Positions 16,676 to 26,390 are shown, numbered from the stretch's first letter. The stretch is 64,000 bases of DNA from Pleomorphomonas koreensis DSM 23070 (GCF_000425185.1 NZ_AULH01000010.1:62001-126000); one strand, 5' to 3'. A program made the numbers and translations. The notes: generated from the sequence alone by a model not told the origin.

Positions 16676-17472
16676 AGGGCGACCGCTCCAAGGCCGTGAC
16701 GCTCTGGACCTTCGTCGTGGCGGCGCTCATCATGCTGTCGGCGCCGACGCTGGTGGTGCTTGGTGCCTCCTTCACGGCCGGCAACATGATCACCTTTCCG
16801 CCCGAGGGCCTGTCGCTGAAGTGGTATGCGGCGATCGCCGGCGCCACCGACCTGCGCGACGCCTTCCTGCGCTCGCTGATCGTCGCCAGCATCTGCACGG
16901 CGGTGGCCATCCCCACCGGCACGCTGGCCGGCATCGCGCTGGCCAAATACCGGGTGCGCTTCGCCGCCGGCGTCCAGGTCTACCTGCTGCTGCCGTTCAC
17001 CGTGCCGCTGATCGGCTCGGGCATCGGCCTGATGCTGATCTTTGGCCGCTGGGGCGTGCTCGGCCAGCTCTGGCCGGTCGGCGTCGCGGCGGCGGTGATC
17101 AACCTGCCGTTCATGATCTGGGCAGTGACGGCCAGCGCCGCCGCCCTCGACCCCGACCTGGAGCTGGCCGCCGCCAACTGCGGTGCGCCGCCGCTCTCCA
17201 CCTTCCTCGCGGTGACCGTCCCGGCGGTGATGCCGGGCATCATCACCGGCGCGCTGCTGATGTTCATCCTGGCGCTCAACGAGTTCCTGGTGTCGCTGCT
17301 GCTCGTCGACGCGCGCATCGTCACGCTGCCGGTGCAGATCTACAATTCCATCCGCTCGATCATCACGCCCGACCTCGCCGCCATCTCCGTGGTGTTCATC
17401 GCCGTCGCCGCCGCCGCCATCGCGCTGCTCGACCGGCTGGTCGGGCTGGACATTTTCCTGAAATCGAAATGA
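16672..17472 (+). CDS. ABC transporter permease (PotC-like)
   Basis: A 266-residue second permease with six predicted membrane segments and an EAA loop (LELAAANCGAPPLSTFLAVTVPAVMPG). It is translationally coupled to the preceding permease by a 4-base overlap and completes the importer. The HisD-family gene follows 34 bases later. Confidence 0.9.
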   Translation: MKGDRSKAVTLWTFVVAALIMLSAPTLVVLGASFTAGNMITFPPEGLSLKWYAAIAGATDLRDAFLRSLIVASICTAVAIPTGTLAGIALAKYRVRFAAGVQVYLLLPFTVPLIGSGIGLMLIFGRWGVLGQLWPVGVAAAVINLPFMIWAVTASAAALDPDLELAAANCGAPPLSTFLAVTVPAVMPGIITGALLMFILALNEFLVSLLLVDARIVTLPVQIYNSIRSIITPDLAAISVVFIAVAAAAIALLDRLVGLDIFLKSK

Positions 17473-17506
17473 GGGCGTGAAAAACGCCAGCCCGAGGACT
17501 GCTGAC

Positions 17507-18829
17507 ATGACCGACGTTTCCTTTCACGACTATGCCAAGCTCGATGCGGCGGGCCGCGCCGCGCTGCTCAAGCGTTCGGAAACCGACCTCACCTTCTTCC
17601 TCGAAAAGGTCGAGCCGATCATCGCGGCGGTGAAGACGGAAGGCGACGCCGCGCTCCATCGCTTTGCCCGCGACCTCGACAAGGCCGATGTCAAGCCCGG
17701 CGCGCTGAAGGCGACCGAGGCCGAGTTCGATGCCGCCTTCAAGGCCGTCGAGCCGGAGGTGATCGAGGCAGTCCGCTACGGCATCGACAACATCCGCCGC
17801 TTTCATGAGGAGCAGAAGCCGGAGGCGATGTGGCTGAAGGAGATCCGGCCCGGCGCCTTCGCCGGCGACCGGGTGACGCCGATCCGCTCGGTGGCGCTTT
17901 ACATTCCGCGCGGCAAGGGCGCCTTCCCGTCGGTGACCATGATGACGGCGGTGCCAGCCGTCGTCGCCGACGTGCCGGAGCTGGCCATCGTCACGCCGCC
18001 GACGCCGGACGGTTCGGTCGATGCGGCGACGCTGGTTGCGGCGCGGCTTGCCGGCGTCGAGACCGTCTACAAGGTGGGCGGCGCGCAGGCAGTGGCCGCC
18101 GTCGCCTACGGCACCGAGACGGTGCAGCCGGCATTGAAGATCGTCGGCCCCGGCAGCCCGTGGGTGGTGGCGGCCAAGCGCCTTCTCTCCGGCGTCATCG
18201 ACGCCGGCCTGCCGGCCGGGCCGTCCGAGGCGATCATCTTCGCCGACGATACCGTGCACGGTGGCCTCGCCGCCCTCGACGTGCTGATCGAGGCCGAGCA
18301 CGGGCCTGACAGTTCGGCCTATATCGTCACCCATTCGCGCCGCGTCGCCGAGGAGGCGCTGGCCGCGCTGCCCGAGCACTGGGCGCGGATGACGCCGCAG
18401 CGGGTGGAGTTCTCCCAAAAGGTGCTCGGCGGCGCCTTCGGCGGCATCATCCTGACCTCGTCGGTCGAGGAGAGCCACGCCTTCGTCAACGCCTACGCGC
18501 CGGAGCACCTGGAAATCCTCTCCACCGACCCCTATGCCCATCTCGGCAAGATCACCGAGGCGGCGGAAATCCTGATGGGTCCGTACACACCGGTGTCGAT
18601 CGCCAACTTCGGCCTCGGCCCCAACGCCGTGCTGCCGACCAGCCGCTGGGCACGCACCTGGGGGCCGCTGTCGGTGCACGATTTCGTCAAGCGCTCGTCG
18701 ATTGGTTATGTGACGGCCGGCGCCTATCCCGAGCTGGCGCATACCGCCCGCGTGCTCGCCCGCTACGAGGGCTTCTCCTCCCACGAGAACGCGGTGTCGG
18801 CGGTGCGCGACGCTTATCTGAAGGGCTGA
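17507..18829 (+). CDS. HisD-family dehydrogenase (histidinol/sulfopropanediol dehydrogenase-like), catabolic paralogue
   Basis: A 440-residue member of the histidinol dehydrogenase family. The catalytic Glu333-His334 pair ([10 protein letters not shown]) and zinc ligand candidates His265 and His426 are kept. Two zinc-ligand positions of E. coli HisD differ: Gln259 is Glu262 here (IEAEHGP) and Asp360 is Asn367 (VSIANFGLG). It lies between an ABC importer and a zinc alcohol dehydrogenase, with no his genes nearby, so it is unlikely to be the biosynthetic enzyme. HpsN, the (R)-2,3-dihydroxypropane-1-sulfonate dehydrogenase, belongs to this family and is encoded with similar partner dehydrogenases, making a sulfonated or plain polyol a reasonable guess for the substrate. 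Confidence 0.8.
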   Translation: MTDVSFHDYAKLDAAGRAALLKRSETDLTFFLEKVEPIIAAVKTEGDAALHRFARDLDKADVKPGALKATEAEFDAAFKAVEPEVIEAVRYGIDNIRRFHEEQKPEAMWLKEIRPGAFAGDRVTPIRSVALYIPRGKGAFPSVTMMTAVPAVVADVPELAIVTPPTPDGSVDAATLVAARLAGVETVYKVGGAQAVAAVAYGTETVQPALKIVGPGSPWVVAAKRLLSGVIDAGLPAGPSEAIIFADDTVHGGLAALDVLIEAEHGPDSSAYIVTHSRRVAEEALAALPEHWARMTPQRVEFSQKVLGGAFGGIILTSSVEESHAFVNAYAPEHLEILSTDPYAHLGKITEAAEILMGPYTPVSIANFGLGPNAVLPTSRWARTWGPLSVHDFVKRSSIGYVTAGAYPELAHTARVLARYEGFSSHENAVSAVRDAYLKG

Positions 18830-18832
18830 ACG

Positions 18833-19828
18833 ATGAAGGCCGTCCGCCTTTATGCCGCCGGCGACCTCCGCGTCGAGGACATTCCGGCCCCGGCTGCGCC
18901 CGGAGCCGGCGAGGCGCTGGTGCGGGTGTCGGCGGCCGGCATCTGCGGCTCCGACCTCCACAATTTTCGTACCGGCGCCTGGATCGTCCGGTCGCCGTCG
19001 GTGGCCGGCCACGAGTTCGCCGGCACGGTGGCGGCGGTGGGCGAGGGCGTCTCCGATCTTGAGGCGGGCGACAGGGTGGTGGCCGATTCGCGGGTGACCT
19101 GCGGCGCCTGCGCCGCCTGCAAGGGCGGCCGGCCGAATGTCTGCGAAAGGCTCGGCTTCGTCGGCGAGGTCTGCGACGGCGGCTTTGCCGAGGCGGTGCT
19201 GCTGCCGGCCTCGCTGCTGGTCAGGGCGCCGGCCGGCGTCGATGCGGCGGCGCTGGCGATGGCCGAGCCGCTGGCCGTGGCATTGCACGCCGTCCGCCGG
19301 CTTGCGCCGCCCAAGGGCTCGCCGGTGCTGATCGCCGGTTGCGGGCCGATCGGCGGCCTTGCGGCGCTGCTGCTTTCGGAACGGCATGACGGGCCGATCC
19401 TCGTTGCCGACCGCAATGCGGCGCGAACGGCGAGAGTGGCGGAGGTGACCGGCGCCCGCGTCGTCGAACTGACGGCCGATGCCGTCGGGGGAATGCCGCT
19501 GCTCGCGGCGCTCGACGCCACCGGCAATCCCGGCGTGATCGGCACGCTGCTCGATCTCCTGTCGCCCGGCGGCACGCTGGCGCTGGTCGGCATCGGCCAC
19601 GGCGGCCTCGCCGTCGATCCGGCGCGGCTGGTCGAGCGGGAGATCGCGCTGGTCGGTTGCCATGCCTTCATCGACGAGTTGCCCGAGGCGGTGGCGCTGC
19701 TGCCGGCGCTGGAGGGCAAGCTGCTGGCGCTCGCCGACGAGACCATCGGACTCGACGACGTGCCGGCCGCCTATGCGCGGTTGATCGCCGGACAATCGGC
19801 CGGCCTCAAGACGATCATCCGGCCATGA
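18833..19828 (+). CDS. zinc-dependent alcohol dehydrogenase (MDR family)
   Basis: A 331-residue medium-chain dehydrogenase of the sorbitol/threonine dehydrogenase type. Catalytic zinc residues appear in CGSDLHNF and GHEFAG; the structural zinc lobe is CGACAACKGGRPNVC. The Rossmann segment is VLIAGCGPIGG. It follows the HisD-like gene by three bases and overlaps the next gene by 4 bases, so all three are co-translated. It probably interconverts a secondary alcohol and ketone of the same substrate as the SDR and HisD-like enzymes. Confidence 0.9.
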   Translation: MKAVRLYAAGDLRVEDIPAPAAPGAGEALVRVSAAGICGSDLHNFRTGAWIVRSPSVAGHEFAGTVAAVGEGVSDLEAGDRVVADSRVTCGACAACKGGRPNVCERLGFVGEVCDGGFAEAVLLPASLLVRAPAGVDAAALAMAEPLAVALHAVRRLAPPKGSPVLIAGCGPIGGLAALLLSERHDGPILVADRNAARTARVAEVTGARVVELTADAVGGMPLLAALDATGNPGVIGTLLDLLSPGGTLALVGIGHGGLAVDPARLVEREIALVGCHAFIDELPEAVALLPALEGKLLALADETIGLDDVPAAYARLIAGQSAGLKTIIRP

Positions 19829-21123
19829 GCGCGACGAGCCGCACCGCCGAAATCCGGCGTCTCGCCGCCAGCGACGAGCCGGCGGCAGCTGCTGCGCTCG
19901 CGGCGCTGTTTGCCGACCTGTTCGATCTGTCGGCCGAGGGCGTCGCCATCAACCGCGACCAGTACAGTCTCAACTCGCTGAACGGCTTCTTCTCGGCCGG
20001 CGGCGCCGACTATTTCTTCAAGTTCCACCAGGAGGACGGCGAGGAGGCGATGACCGGCGAATATTATCGCGCCGACATACTCGCCCGCGCCGGCCTGCCC
20101 GTGGACATGCCGGTGTTCGTCTCCAACCTGCCGGGCGAGCAGGTATTGGTCTACCGTCGCCGCGCCGATCCTCGTTTTTCCGACGTGCTCCGGGCACTCG
20201 ATATCGCCGCGCTTGATGGGCGACGTGACACGGCCGGCGAGTCGGATGCGGTCGCCGCCGAGCGCGGCCTCGATGCCGACGTGGCGCGCGTCTATCTCGA
20301 CAGCCTGCATCCGATCAGCGTCGCCGAGGCGGCGGCCGAGCCGATCCACCGGCTGTTCCACGACCGGCTCGTTGACATGCCCGGCCGGCGCTTCCCCGGC
20401 GGCCGTCTGGCCGGTTTCTATCTTGGCAAGACGGTGCGCCTTCCGGGCGTCGAACTCGCCTGGGAGGATTTTGCCAGCTGGCGCCTCGTGATCAACGGCC
20501 GGGCCTACCGGCGGACGATCGGCGACCTGTTCGCGGCGGCCGGCGCGCGCCTCAGGCCGGACCGCCTCGCAGCGGCCGGCGGCGTGGTGGCGCATGGCGA
20601 CGCCCACAACGCCAACGTCTGGTACGGCCGGGGCGCGGGCGGGCCGGCGCTCAGCTTCTACGATCCGGCCTTCGCCGGCGCGCATGTGCCGGCGCTGCTC
20701 GCCGAGGTGAAGGCCACCTTCCACAACGTGTTCGCCCATCCGCTCTGGCTCTACGATCCGACCGAGGCGACGCGGCGGTTCACGGCGTCGGCCCGGCTTG
20801 GCGATGGCGTCCTCGCCATCGACACCGACTGGTCGCTGACGCCGGCGCGGCGAGCGCTGCTCGCCGCCAAGGCGGAGCTTGTCTGGAAGCCGCTCATCGT
20901 CGCGCTTGCGGCGCGCGGCCTGTTGCCGGACGACTGGCGCGAGGTGATCCGCCTCGCCCTCTTCCTCTGCCCGACGCTGGTGATGAACCTCAGGGCTGGC
21001 GCGACGACCCACACCGAGACCTCCTCGGCCATCGCCTTTGCCGTCGCCGTCATGGTCGGCTCGGAGCCGGAGGATGGCGCGGACGAGTTGACCGCCTTCC
21101 TCGATGCCATCACGCCCCGATAG
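19825..21123 (+). CDS. APH/choline-kinase-fold phosphotransferase
   Basis: A 432-residue protein with the phosphotransferase catalytic loop His257-Gly-Asp259-x4-Asn264 (HGDAHNANVW) and a metal-binding Asp in the following SFYDPAFAG segment, the arrangement seen in aminoglycoside and small-molecule kinases. The N-terminal lobe carries a beta-rich YFFKFHQEDGEEA region likely to hold the ATP Lys. Start 19825 overlaps the dehydrogenase stop (ATGA), tying it to the catabolic operon. The substrate is unknown; phosphorylation of the imported compound or of a pathway intermediate is the simplest idea. Confidence 0.75.
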   Translation: MSATSRTAEIRRLAASDEPAAAAALAALFADLFDLSAEGVAINRDQYSLNSLNGFFSAGGADYFFKFHQEDGEEAMTGEYYRADILARAGLPVDMPVFVSNLPGEQVLVYRRRADPRFSDVLRALDIAALDGRRDTAGESDAVAAERGLDADVARVYLDSLHPISVAEAAAEPIHRLFHDRLVDMPGRRFPGGRLAGFYLGKTVRLPGVELAWEDFASWRLVINGRAYRRTIGDLFAAAGARLRPDRLAAAGGVVAHGDAHNANVWYGRGAGGPALSFYDPAFAGAHVPALLAEVKATFHNVFAHPLWLYDPTEATRRFTASARLGDGVLAIDTDWSLTPARRALLAAKAELVWKPLIVALAARGLLPDDWREVIRLALFLCPTLVMNLRAGATTHTETSSAIAFAVAVMVGSEPEDGADELTAFLDAITPR

Positions 21124-21268
21124 CCCCCGATCGAATACCTAGGGCGTGGACAACAGCCGCCCCTGTTCCTTAGGATGCGTCCGACAAGCGGCATCGGAGA
21201 GGGGCGGGGCGGTCCGCCATGGACGTTGCGGCCGGCGCGCGGGAGGCGGCCGGTCCGGGGAGGGCAGG

Positions 21269-22297
21269 ATGCAGAGCGCCGTCATGAAGGACCTGATCCG
21301 CGAGGTGATCGTGGCGCCGCTCGACCGCGGCTTCCTCGCCTTCTCGCACGACTATCCCTATTCCTACACCGGCTGGCACTATCATCCCGAATACGAGCTG
21401 CATCTCATCAAGCGCAGCTCCGGCTCGTTCTTCGTCGGCACCTACGCCGGCCGCTTCGAGCCGGACAATCTGGTGCTGATGGGGCCGAACATGCCGCATA
21501 TGTGGGTGTCGGACAATTCCTTCAGCGAGCGCGACGACCGGCTGTTCATCCACGACCGCGACATGGCCCTGCAATTCTCCGGCACCTTTGCCGATCGCTG
21601 TTTGCAGGTGTTCGCCGACGCGGCGCCGTTCGGCGAACTGTTCGAGCAATCGCACGCCGGCATCGAATTCTCGGCCGCCGTGTCGGCCGAAGTGGCGGAG
21701 CCGCTCTGCCGCCTGACCACCGCCGAAGGTCCGGAGAAGCTGGCGCTGTTCTTCACCGTGTTCAGCGCGCTGGTCGCCGACAAGGGCCGGCGGCTGCTTT
21801 GCCCCGGTCTGCCGGCCGATCTCGGGCCGCGTTCGGCTCGCCTCAATTCGGTGCTGCAATTCATTGCCGAGAACTACAACCGCCCCGACCTGACCTGCGG
21901 CATGATCGCCGAGCGGGAGGGCATGCCGCTGTCCACCTTCTCGCGCTTCTTCGAGAAGAACCTCAGCTGCTCCTGCCTCGAATACATCAACCGTCTCAGG
22001 ATCTACAAAGCCTGCCAGCTGCTGATGGAAACGCAGGTGCCGATCACCTCGATCTGCTACGACATCGGCTACGACGTGCTGTCCACCTTCAATCGCAACT
22101 TCACCCGCTTCATCGGCGTGTCGCCCAGCGACTTCCGCCATCAGCGCGGCCTGACCTGGCGGCTCGAACCGGGGGTGCCGTTGTCGGCGGCGGCCGGCGG
22201 CGCGGATGGCGCCCCCCGGCCGGCCTCCTCGGCCGATACCCGCTCGCTGGAGGAACGATCGGGCACCGGCCGGACGTTTCAGGCCCTGACGTCGTAG
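21269..22297 (+). CDS. AraC family transcriptional regulator
   Basis: A 342-residue regulator with an N-terminal cupin-like sensor domain (HYHPEYELHLI around residues 36-46) and a C-terminal double helix-turn-helix (SVLQFIAENYNRPDLTCGMIAE through CYDIGYDVLSTFNRNFTRFIGVSPSDFR). ATG 21269 follows GGGGAGGGCAGG. The C-terminal tail (~45 residues) is low complexity. It lies between the HisD-like operon and the polyol operon and converges on xylB, overlapping its 3' end by 19 bases. It could control either operon; adjacency to sugar/polyol genes is typical of the family. Confidence 0.9.
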   Translation: MQSAVMKDLIREVIVAPLDRGFLAFSHDYPYSYTGWHYHPEYELHLIKRSSGSFFVGTYAGRFEPDNLVLMGPNMPHMWVSDNSFSERDDRLFIHDRDMALQFSGTFADRCLQVFADAAPFGELFEQSHAGIEFSAAVSAEVAEPLCRLTTAEGPEKLALFFTVFSALVADKGRRLLCPGLPADLGPRSARLNSVLQFIAENYNRPDLTCGMIAEREGMPLSTFSRFFEKNLSCSCLEYINRLRIYKACQLLMETQVPITSICYDIGYDVLSTFNRNFTRFIGVSPSDFRHQRGLTWRLEPGVPLSAAAGGADGAPRPASSADTRSLEERSGTGRTFQALTS

Positions 22298-23772
22298 ATG
22301 CGCTGGAGGGCATCGGCGTAGCGGCCGAAGGCGTCGTCGTAGGCGGCCCGCCGGGCCGGATCGGGCCGGGCGGTCTTGTCCGCGTCGAGCGCGATGCAGC
22401 GCTCGGCGATCGCCGGCAGCGGCTCGGGCGTGCCGGCCTCGCGCCCGGCCGCCCACATCGCCTGAAGCGCGCCGCCGAGGCAGCCCGCCTCCTCGCCGGC
22501 CGGCACGACGATCTCGGCGCCGGAGGCGTCGGCGACCAGCTGCCGCCAGGCGGCGCTGCGGGCGCCGCCGCCGATCAGAAAGATGCGGTCGGGATCGCGG
22601 TTGCCGAGGATGCGGCGCATGGCGCCGGTCACCCCGAAGCTGACGCCCTCGACCATCGCCCGCACCATGTTCTCCGGCGTCAGGTTGTCGCTGCGGAGGC
22701 CGACGAGGCTGCCGGTCGCGGTCGGCAGGTCGGGGGTGCGCTCGCCGTTGAGGAAGGGCAGGAGCGTCAGGCCGCCGGCCCCCGGCTCCGTGGCATCGAG
22801 CGCTTCGGTGAGGAAGCCGATGTCGCGGCCGAACGCCGAGACCATGCGGCCGGTGACGTTGGTGGCGTTCATGGTGCAGATCAGCGGCAGCCAGCCGCCG
22901 TTCGACGAGCAGAAGGGCGCCACCCAGCCGTCGGCGTCGGTGACCGGCTGGTCGGCGTAGCAATAGGCGGTGGCCGAGGTGCCCAGGCTGATGGTGACCA
23001 CGCCGGACCGGACGTTGCCGGTGCCGATGGCGCCCATCATGTTGTCGCCGCCGCCGGCCGACACCAGGCAGCGCGTCGAGAGGCCGAGCGCTTCGGCGGC
23101 GGCGGCCGTCAGGCGGCCGACCACGGCGTCGGGGGCGATCAGCTCGGGCAGCGCGGCGGCGAGCAGGCCGCTGCCGCCGTCGATCAGGTCGAGCGGCGCC
23201 GTCGCCCAGGCGCGCTCGCGGATGTCGAAGAAGCCGGTGCCCGAGGCGTCGCCGTATTCGGCCACCGCCCGGCCGGTCAGCCAGTAGTTGAGATAGTCGT
23301 GCGGCAGCAGGATGTGGCGGATGCGGCGGAAGTTGTCCGGCTCCTTTTCCTTCAGCCACAACAGTTTGGAGATGGTGTAGCCGGTGCGCGGCACGATGCC
23401 GAGCCGGTCGAACCAGGCGGCCGGACCGCCGAGGCCGGCGATCAGCGCCTCGTTCTGCGGCGCCGTCTCGGTGTCGTTCCAGAGCTTGGCCGGCCGGATC
23501 GGCGCACCGGCCTCGTCGAGCACCACGAGGCCGTGCTGCTGGCCGGAGACGCCGAGGGCGACGATGTCGCGGCCGTCGATGCCGGCGTCGGCGACGGCAG
23601 CGCGCACGGCGGCGGTCATCGCCGCCACCCACCAGGCGGGGTCCTGCTCGCGGGCGCCGTTTCCCCGCTCGATGAGGTCGTGGGCAGCGTGGCCGAGGCC
23701 GAGCGTGCGGCCGGCGGCGTCGACGATCAACGCCTTGGTGCCCTGGGTGCCGCAATCAATTCCGAGAAACAT
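22279..23772 (-). CDS. xylB: xylulokinase
   Basis: FGGY-family kinase converting D-xylulose to D-xylulose 5-phosphate. At 497 residues it is full length. Visible motifs: the ATP-site opening FLGIDCGTQGTKALIVD, the substrate segment SGQQHGLV, and the C-terminal FLIGGGARSAAWRQLVAD. Start 23772 was chosen for GGAGGA eight bases upstream and the family N-terminus. It is the last gene of a five-gene operon and its product fits a pathway where the MtlK-family enzyme yields D-xylulose from D-arabinitol. Confidence 0.93.
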   Translation of the reverse strand: MFLGIDCGTQGTKALIVDAAGRTLGLGHAAHDLIERGNGAREQDPAWWVAAMTAAVRAAVADAGIDGRDIVALGVSGQQHGLVVLDEAGAPIRPAKLWNDTETAPQNEALIAGLGGPAAWFDRLGIVPRTGYTISKLLWLKEKEPDNFRRIRHILLPHDYLNYWLTGRAVAEYGDASGTGFFDIRERAWATAPLDLIDGGSGLLAAALPELIAPDAVVGRLTAAAAEALGLSTRCLVSAGGGDNMMGAIGTGNVRSGVVTISLGTSATAYCYADQPVTDADGWVAPFCSSNGGWLPLICTMNATNVTGRMVSAFGRDIGFLTEALDATEPGAGGLTLLPFLNGERTPDLPTATGSLVGLRSDNLTPENMVRAMVEGVSFGVTGAMRRILGNRDPDRIFLIGGGARSAAWRQLVADASGAEIVVPAGEEAGCLGGALQAMWAAGREAGTPEPLPAIAERCIALDADKTARPDPARRAAYDDAFGRYADALQRIYDVRA

Positions 23773-23800
23773 GGGGGTCTTCCTCCGGAGAGACCGGGTG

Positions 23801-23845
23801 GCCGGCGGACGGGGCAAAGGGGGAGGCCCTTGCCCGTCCGCCGGC
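23801..23845 (-). other. long intra-operon hairpin between mtlK and xylB
   Basis: Left arm 23801-23817 and right arm 23830-23845 pair over 16 bp with a single bulged G and a 12-base loop. It occupies almost the whole gap between the dehydrogenase and kinase genes. There is no U-tract, so mRNA stabilisation or segmental decay control is more likely than termination. Confidence 0.6.
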
Positions 23846-23848
23846 GCT

Positions 23849-25318
23849 TCAGCAGTAGCGACGAACGGTTTCCAGCGCTCCTGCCGAATGGAGCGAGGCG
23901 AGAGCCTCCCGGTAGGCGTCGACGAAGCGCGGTTCGTCGGCGAGATCGCCGAACAGCTCGCGGTTCTCGATGAAGGCAGTGGGGTTGTCGCGGTTGTGGG
24001 CGGCGATGGCCATCAGCTTGTCCTTCAGGCGGTCGACCACCTCGATCGGCCGGCCCTCCTCGTCCTTGCCCTCGGCATAGCGGGCCCAGCTCGCCACCAC
24101 CGCCGCCGAGCGGGAGATGTCGCCGCCGGTCTTGAGCTGGGCGCGGATCACCGGCAGCAGCCACTTAGGGATGCGGTCGGAGCTTTCGGCGCAGAGGCGG
24201 GCCAGCGTGTCGCGCACTTCCGGATTGGAGAAGCGGGCGATCAGCGTGCGGCGGTAGTCGTCGAGATCGACGCCCGGCACCGGCGACAGCGTCGGCGTGC
24301 CTTCCAGCGTCATGTAGTCGAGGAGGAACTTGGCGAACAGCGGGTTGCCGGTCACCTCGTGGGCATAACGGTAGCCGGCGAGATAGCCGAGGTAAGTCAG
24401 CGCCTGATGGCTGGCGTTGAGCAGGCGCAGCTTCATCAGCTCGTAGGGCACCACGTCGGCGACCATCTGCGCGCCGACCTTCTCGAAGGCCGGCCGTCCC
24501 AGCGGGAAGTGATCCTCGATCACCCACTGGGTGAACGGCTCGCAGACCACCGGCCAGGCGTCGTCGATGCCGAAGCGACGGGCCACCTCGGCGATGTCCT
24601 CCTTGGTGGTGACCGGCGTGATGCGATCGACCATGGCGTTGGGGAAGGCGACGTGGCTGGCGATGAAGTCGCCGAGATCGACGTCCTTGGCTGAGGCATA
24701 GGCGCAGAACATCTTCTTGGCGACGTCGCCGTTGCTCTGGATGTTGTCGCAGCTCATCACCGTGAACGGGGCGATCGAGCGGGCGCGGCGGCGGCGCAGC
24801 GCCTCGGTGACCAGGCCGAACACTGTCTTCGGCGCGGCGCCGGGCGCCAGATCGTGGACGACGTCGGCATTGCCGAGGTCGAACTCGCCGGTGACGTGGT
24901 GGAAGTTGTAGCCGCCCTCGGTGATGGTCAGCGACACGATGCGGGTCGACGGCGCCGCCATCAGCTCGATCACCGCCTCCGGATCGTCGGGGGCATAGAG
25001 GACGTCGATGATCGAGCCGATCACCGACGCCTCGTAATGGCCGTCCGGGTGCTTGACCATCAGCGTGTAGAGGCCGTCCTGGCCGTTCAGCGCATCGCGC
25101 ATGCGCTGGTCGGACGGCATGACGCCGACGCCGGTGATGCCCCAGTCGAGCGCCTCGCCCCTGTTCATCAGCCGGTCGAGATACATCGCCTGATGGGCGC
25201 GGTGGAAGCCGCCGACGCCGAAGTGGACGATGCCGGTGGTGACTTTGCTGCGGTCATAGGCGGGGCGGGCGACGTCGGCGGGAAGCGTCGCCAGGTTGGC
25301 GTTGTTGAGCTTGATCAT
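23849..25318 (-). CDS. mtlK: mannitol dehydrogenase family polyol dehydrogenase
   Basis: A 489-residue long-chain polyol dehydrogenase (mannitol 2-dehydrogenase/D-arabinitol 4-dehydrogenase/fructuronate reductase family). The catalytic Lys296-x4-Asn301-x2-His304 (MKLRLLNASH) matches Lys295/Asn300/His303 of the Pseudomonas enzyme. The N-terminal cofactor region is GIVHFGVGGFHRAHQAMYLDRL. Located between a ribose-type permease and xylulokinase, it most plausibly oxidises D-arabinitol to D-xylulose, though D-mannitol or D-sorbitol to fructose is possible. The symbol reflects the family rather than a proven substrate. Confidence 0.88.
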   Translation of the reverse strand: MIKLNNANLATLPADVARPAYDRSKVTTGIVHFGVGGFHRAHQAMYLDRLMNRGEALDWGITGVGVMPSDQRMRDALNGQDGLYTLMVKHPDGHYEASVIGSIIDVLYAPDDPEAVIELMAAPSTRIVSLTITEGGYNFHHVTGEFDLGNADVVHDLAPGAAPKTVFGLVTEALRRRRARSIAPFTVMSCDNIQSNGDVAKKMFCAYASAKDVDLGDFIASHVAFPNAMVDRITPVTTKEDIAEVARRFGIDDAWPVVCEPFTQWVIEDHFPLGRPAFEKVGAQMVADVVPYELMKLRLLNASHQALTYLGYLAGYRYAHEVTGNPLFAKFLLDYMTLEGTPTLSPVPGVDLDDYRRTLIARFSNPEVRDTLARLCAESSDRIPKWLLPVIRAQLKTGGDISRSAAVVASWARYAEGKDEEGRPIEVVDRLKDKLMAIAAHNRDNPTAFIENRELFGDLADEPRFVDAYREALASLHSAGALETVRRYC

Positions 25319-25344
25319 GATTGAAAACCTAGGGAAAAACCGCG

Positions 25345-26379
25345 TCAGGAGCGCGAGGACAGGCGGAGCTTCAGGCTCTCCAGCAGCACCGCGAGGACGA
25401 TGATGATGCCCTTCACCACCTGCTGGTGGTAGCCGGGGATGTTCATGAGGTTCATGACGTTGGAGATCACCGACAGGATCAGCGCGCCGATGATGGTGTT
25501 GAACACCCGGCCGCGGCCGCCGGCGAGGCTGGCGCCGCCCACCACCACCGCGGCGATGGCGTCGAGTTCGAAGCCGATGGCCAGGATGGGCGAGCCGACG
25601 CCGGTGCGGGTCGAGGCGATGATGCCGGCGACGGCGCAGGCAAAGCCGGAGATCACGTAGACGCCGAACTTGTAGCGCTCGACGCGGATGCCGGCGAAGC
25701 GGGTGGCGACCTCGTTGGAGCCGATGGAGATCACCAGCCGGCCGAACACCGTCTTCTTGTAGAGGAACAGCGCCACGGCGAAGCAGATGAGCAGCACGTA
25801 GACGGTGGTCGGCAGGCCGAGGAAGGAGGCGACGCCGAAGTCGTTGAAGCCGTCGTCGTTGATGAATTCCGGCTGGCCCTTGGAGATGATCAGCCCGGCG
25901 CCGCGGGCGATGGTCATCACCGCCAGCGTGGCGATGAACGGCGCGATGCGGAAATAGGCGACCAGCACGCCGGAGATGGCGCCGAAGAAGGTGCCGGTCA
26001 ACAGGCCGAGGATCAGCGCGCCGAACAGGCCGTAGGTGGGAATGGACAGCGCCACCACCACCGAGACGATGGCCATCAGCGAGCCGACGGAGAGGTCGAT
26101 GCCGCCGGTCAGGATGACGAACAACAGGCCGAGCGACACCACGCCGAGCGGCACGCACTGGCGCATGATGTTGGTGAAGTTCTCGAAGGTGTAGAAGCGG
26201 TCGGTGAGCAGCATGGCGATGACGAGCATCGCGATGAAGACGATGAGCGTCGACTGGTCGAGCAGCAGCGACAGGATACGCTCGCGCGACCATCTGGGCG
26301 CCGGCGCGGCCACGGACGTACCCGGGCCAGACGTGATCTCGGTCATGGTGGGTTCCTTCCCTTGGGACTGGTTGGTCAT
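25345..26379 (-). CDS. ribose-type sugar ABC transporter permease (RbsC family)
   Basis: A 344-residue inner-membrane permease with about 8-10 hydrophobic segments and the RbsC hallmark ILTGGIDLSVGSLMA and VVVGGASLAGGRG. The start at 26379 has GAGGGG seven bases upstream; ATG 26346 with GGGAAGGAA is an equally possible start giving 333 residues. The upstream ATPase gene ends only 11 bases before 26379. It works with the neighbouring ATPase and binding protein to import a polyol or pentose. Confidence 0.9.
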   Translation of the reverse strand: MTNQSQGKEPTMTEITSGPGTSVAAPAPRWSRERILSLLLDQSTLIVFIAMLVIAMLLTDRFYTFENFTNIMRQCVPLGVVSLGLLFVILTGGIDLSVGSLMAIVSVVVALSIPTYGLFGALILGLLTGTFFGAISGVLVAYFRIAPFIATLAVMTIARGAGLIISKGQPEFINDDGFNDFGVASFLGLPTTVYVLLICFAVALFLYKKTVFGRLVISIGSNEVATRFAGIRVERYKFGVYVISGFACAVAGIIASTRTGVGSPILAIGFELDAIAAVVVGGASLAGGRGRVFNTIIGALILSVISNVMNLMNIPGYHQQVVKGIIIVLAVLLESLKLRLSSRS

Positions 26380-26390
26380 GTCTTTTCCCC

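Noticed and set aside
17507-18829. HisD-family gene taken as the biosynthetic hisD
   Set aside because: No his genes nearby, catabolic neighbours, and two zinc ligands replaced.
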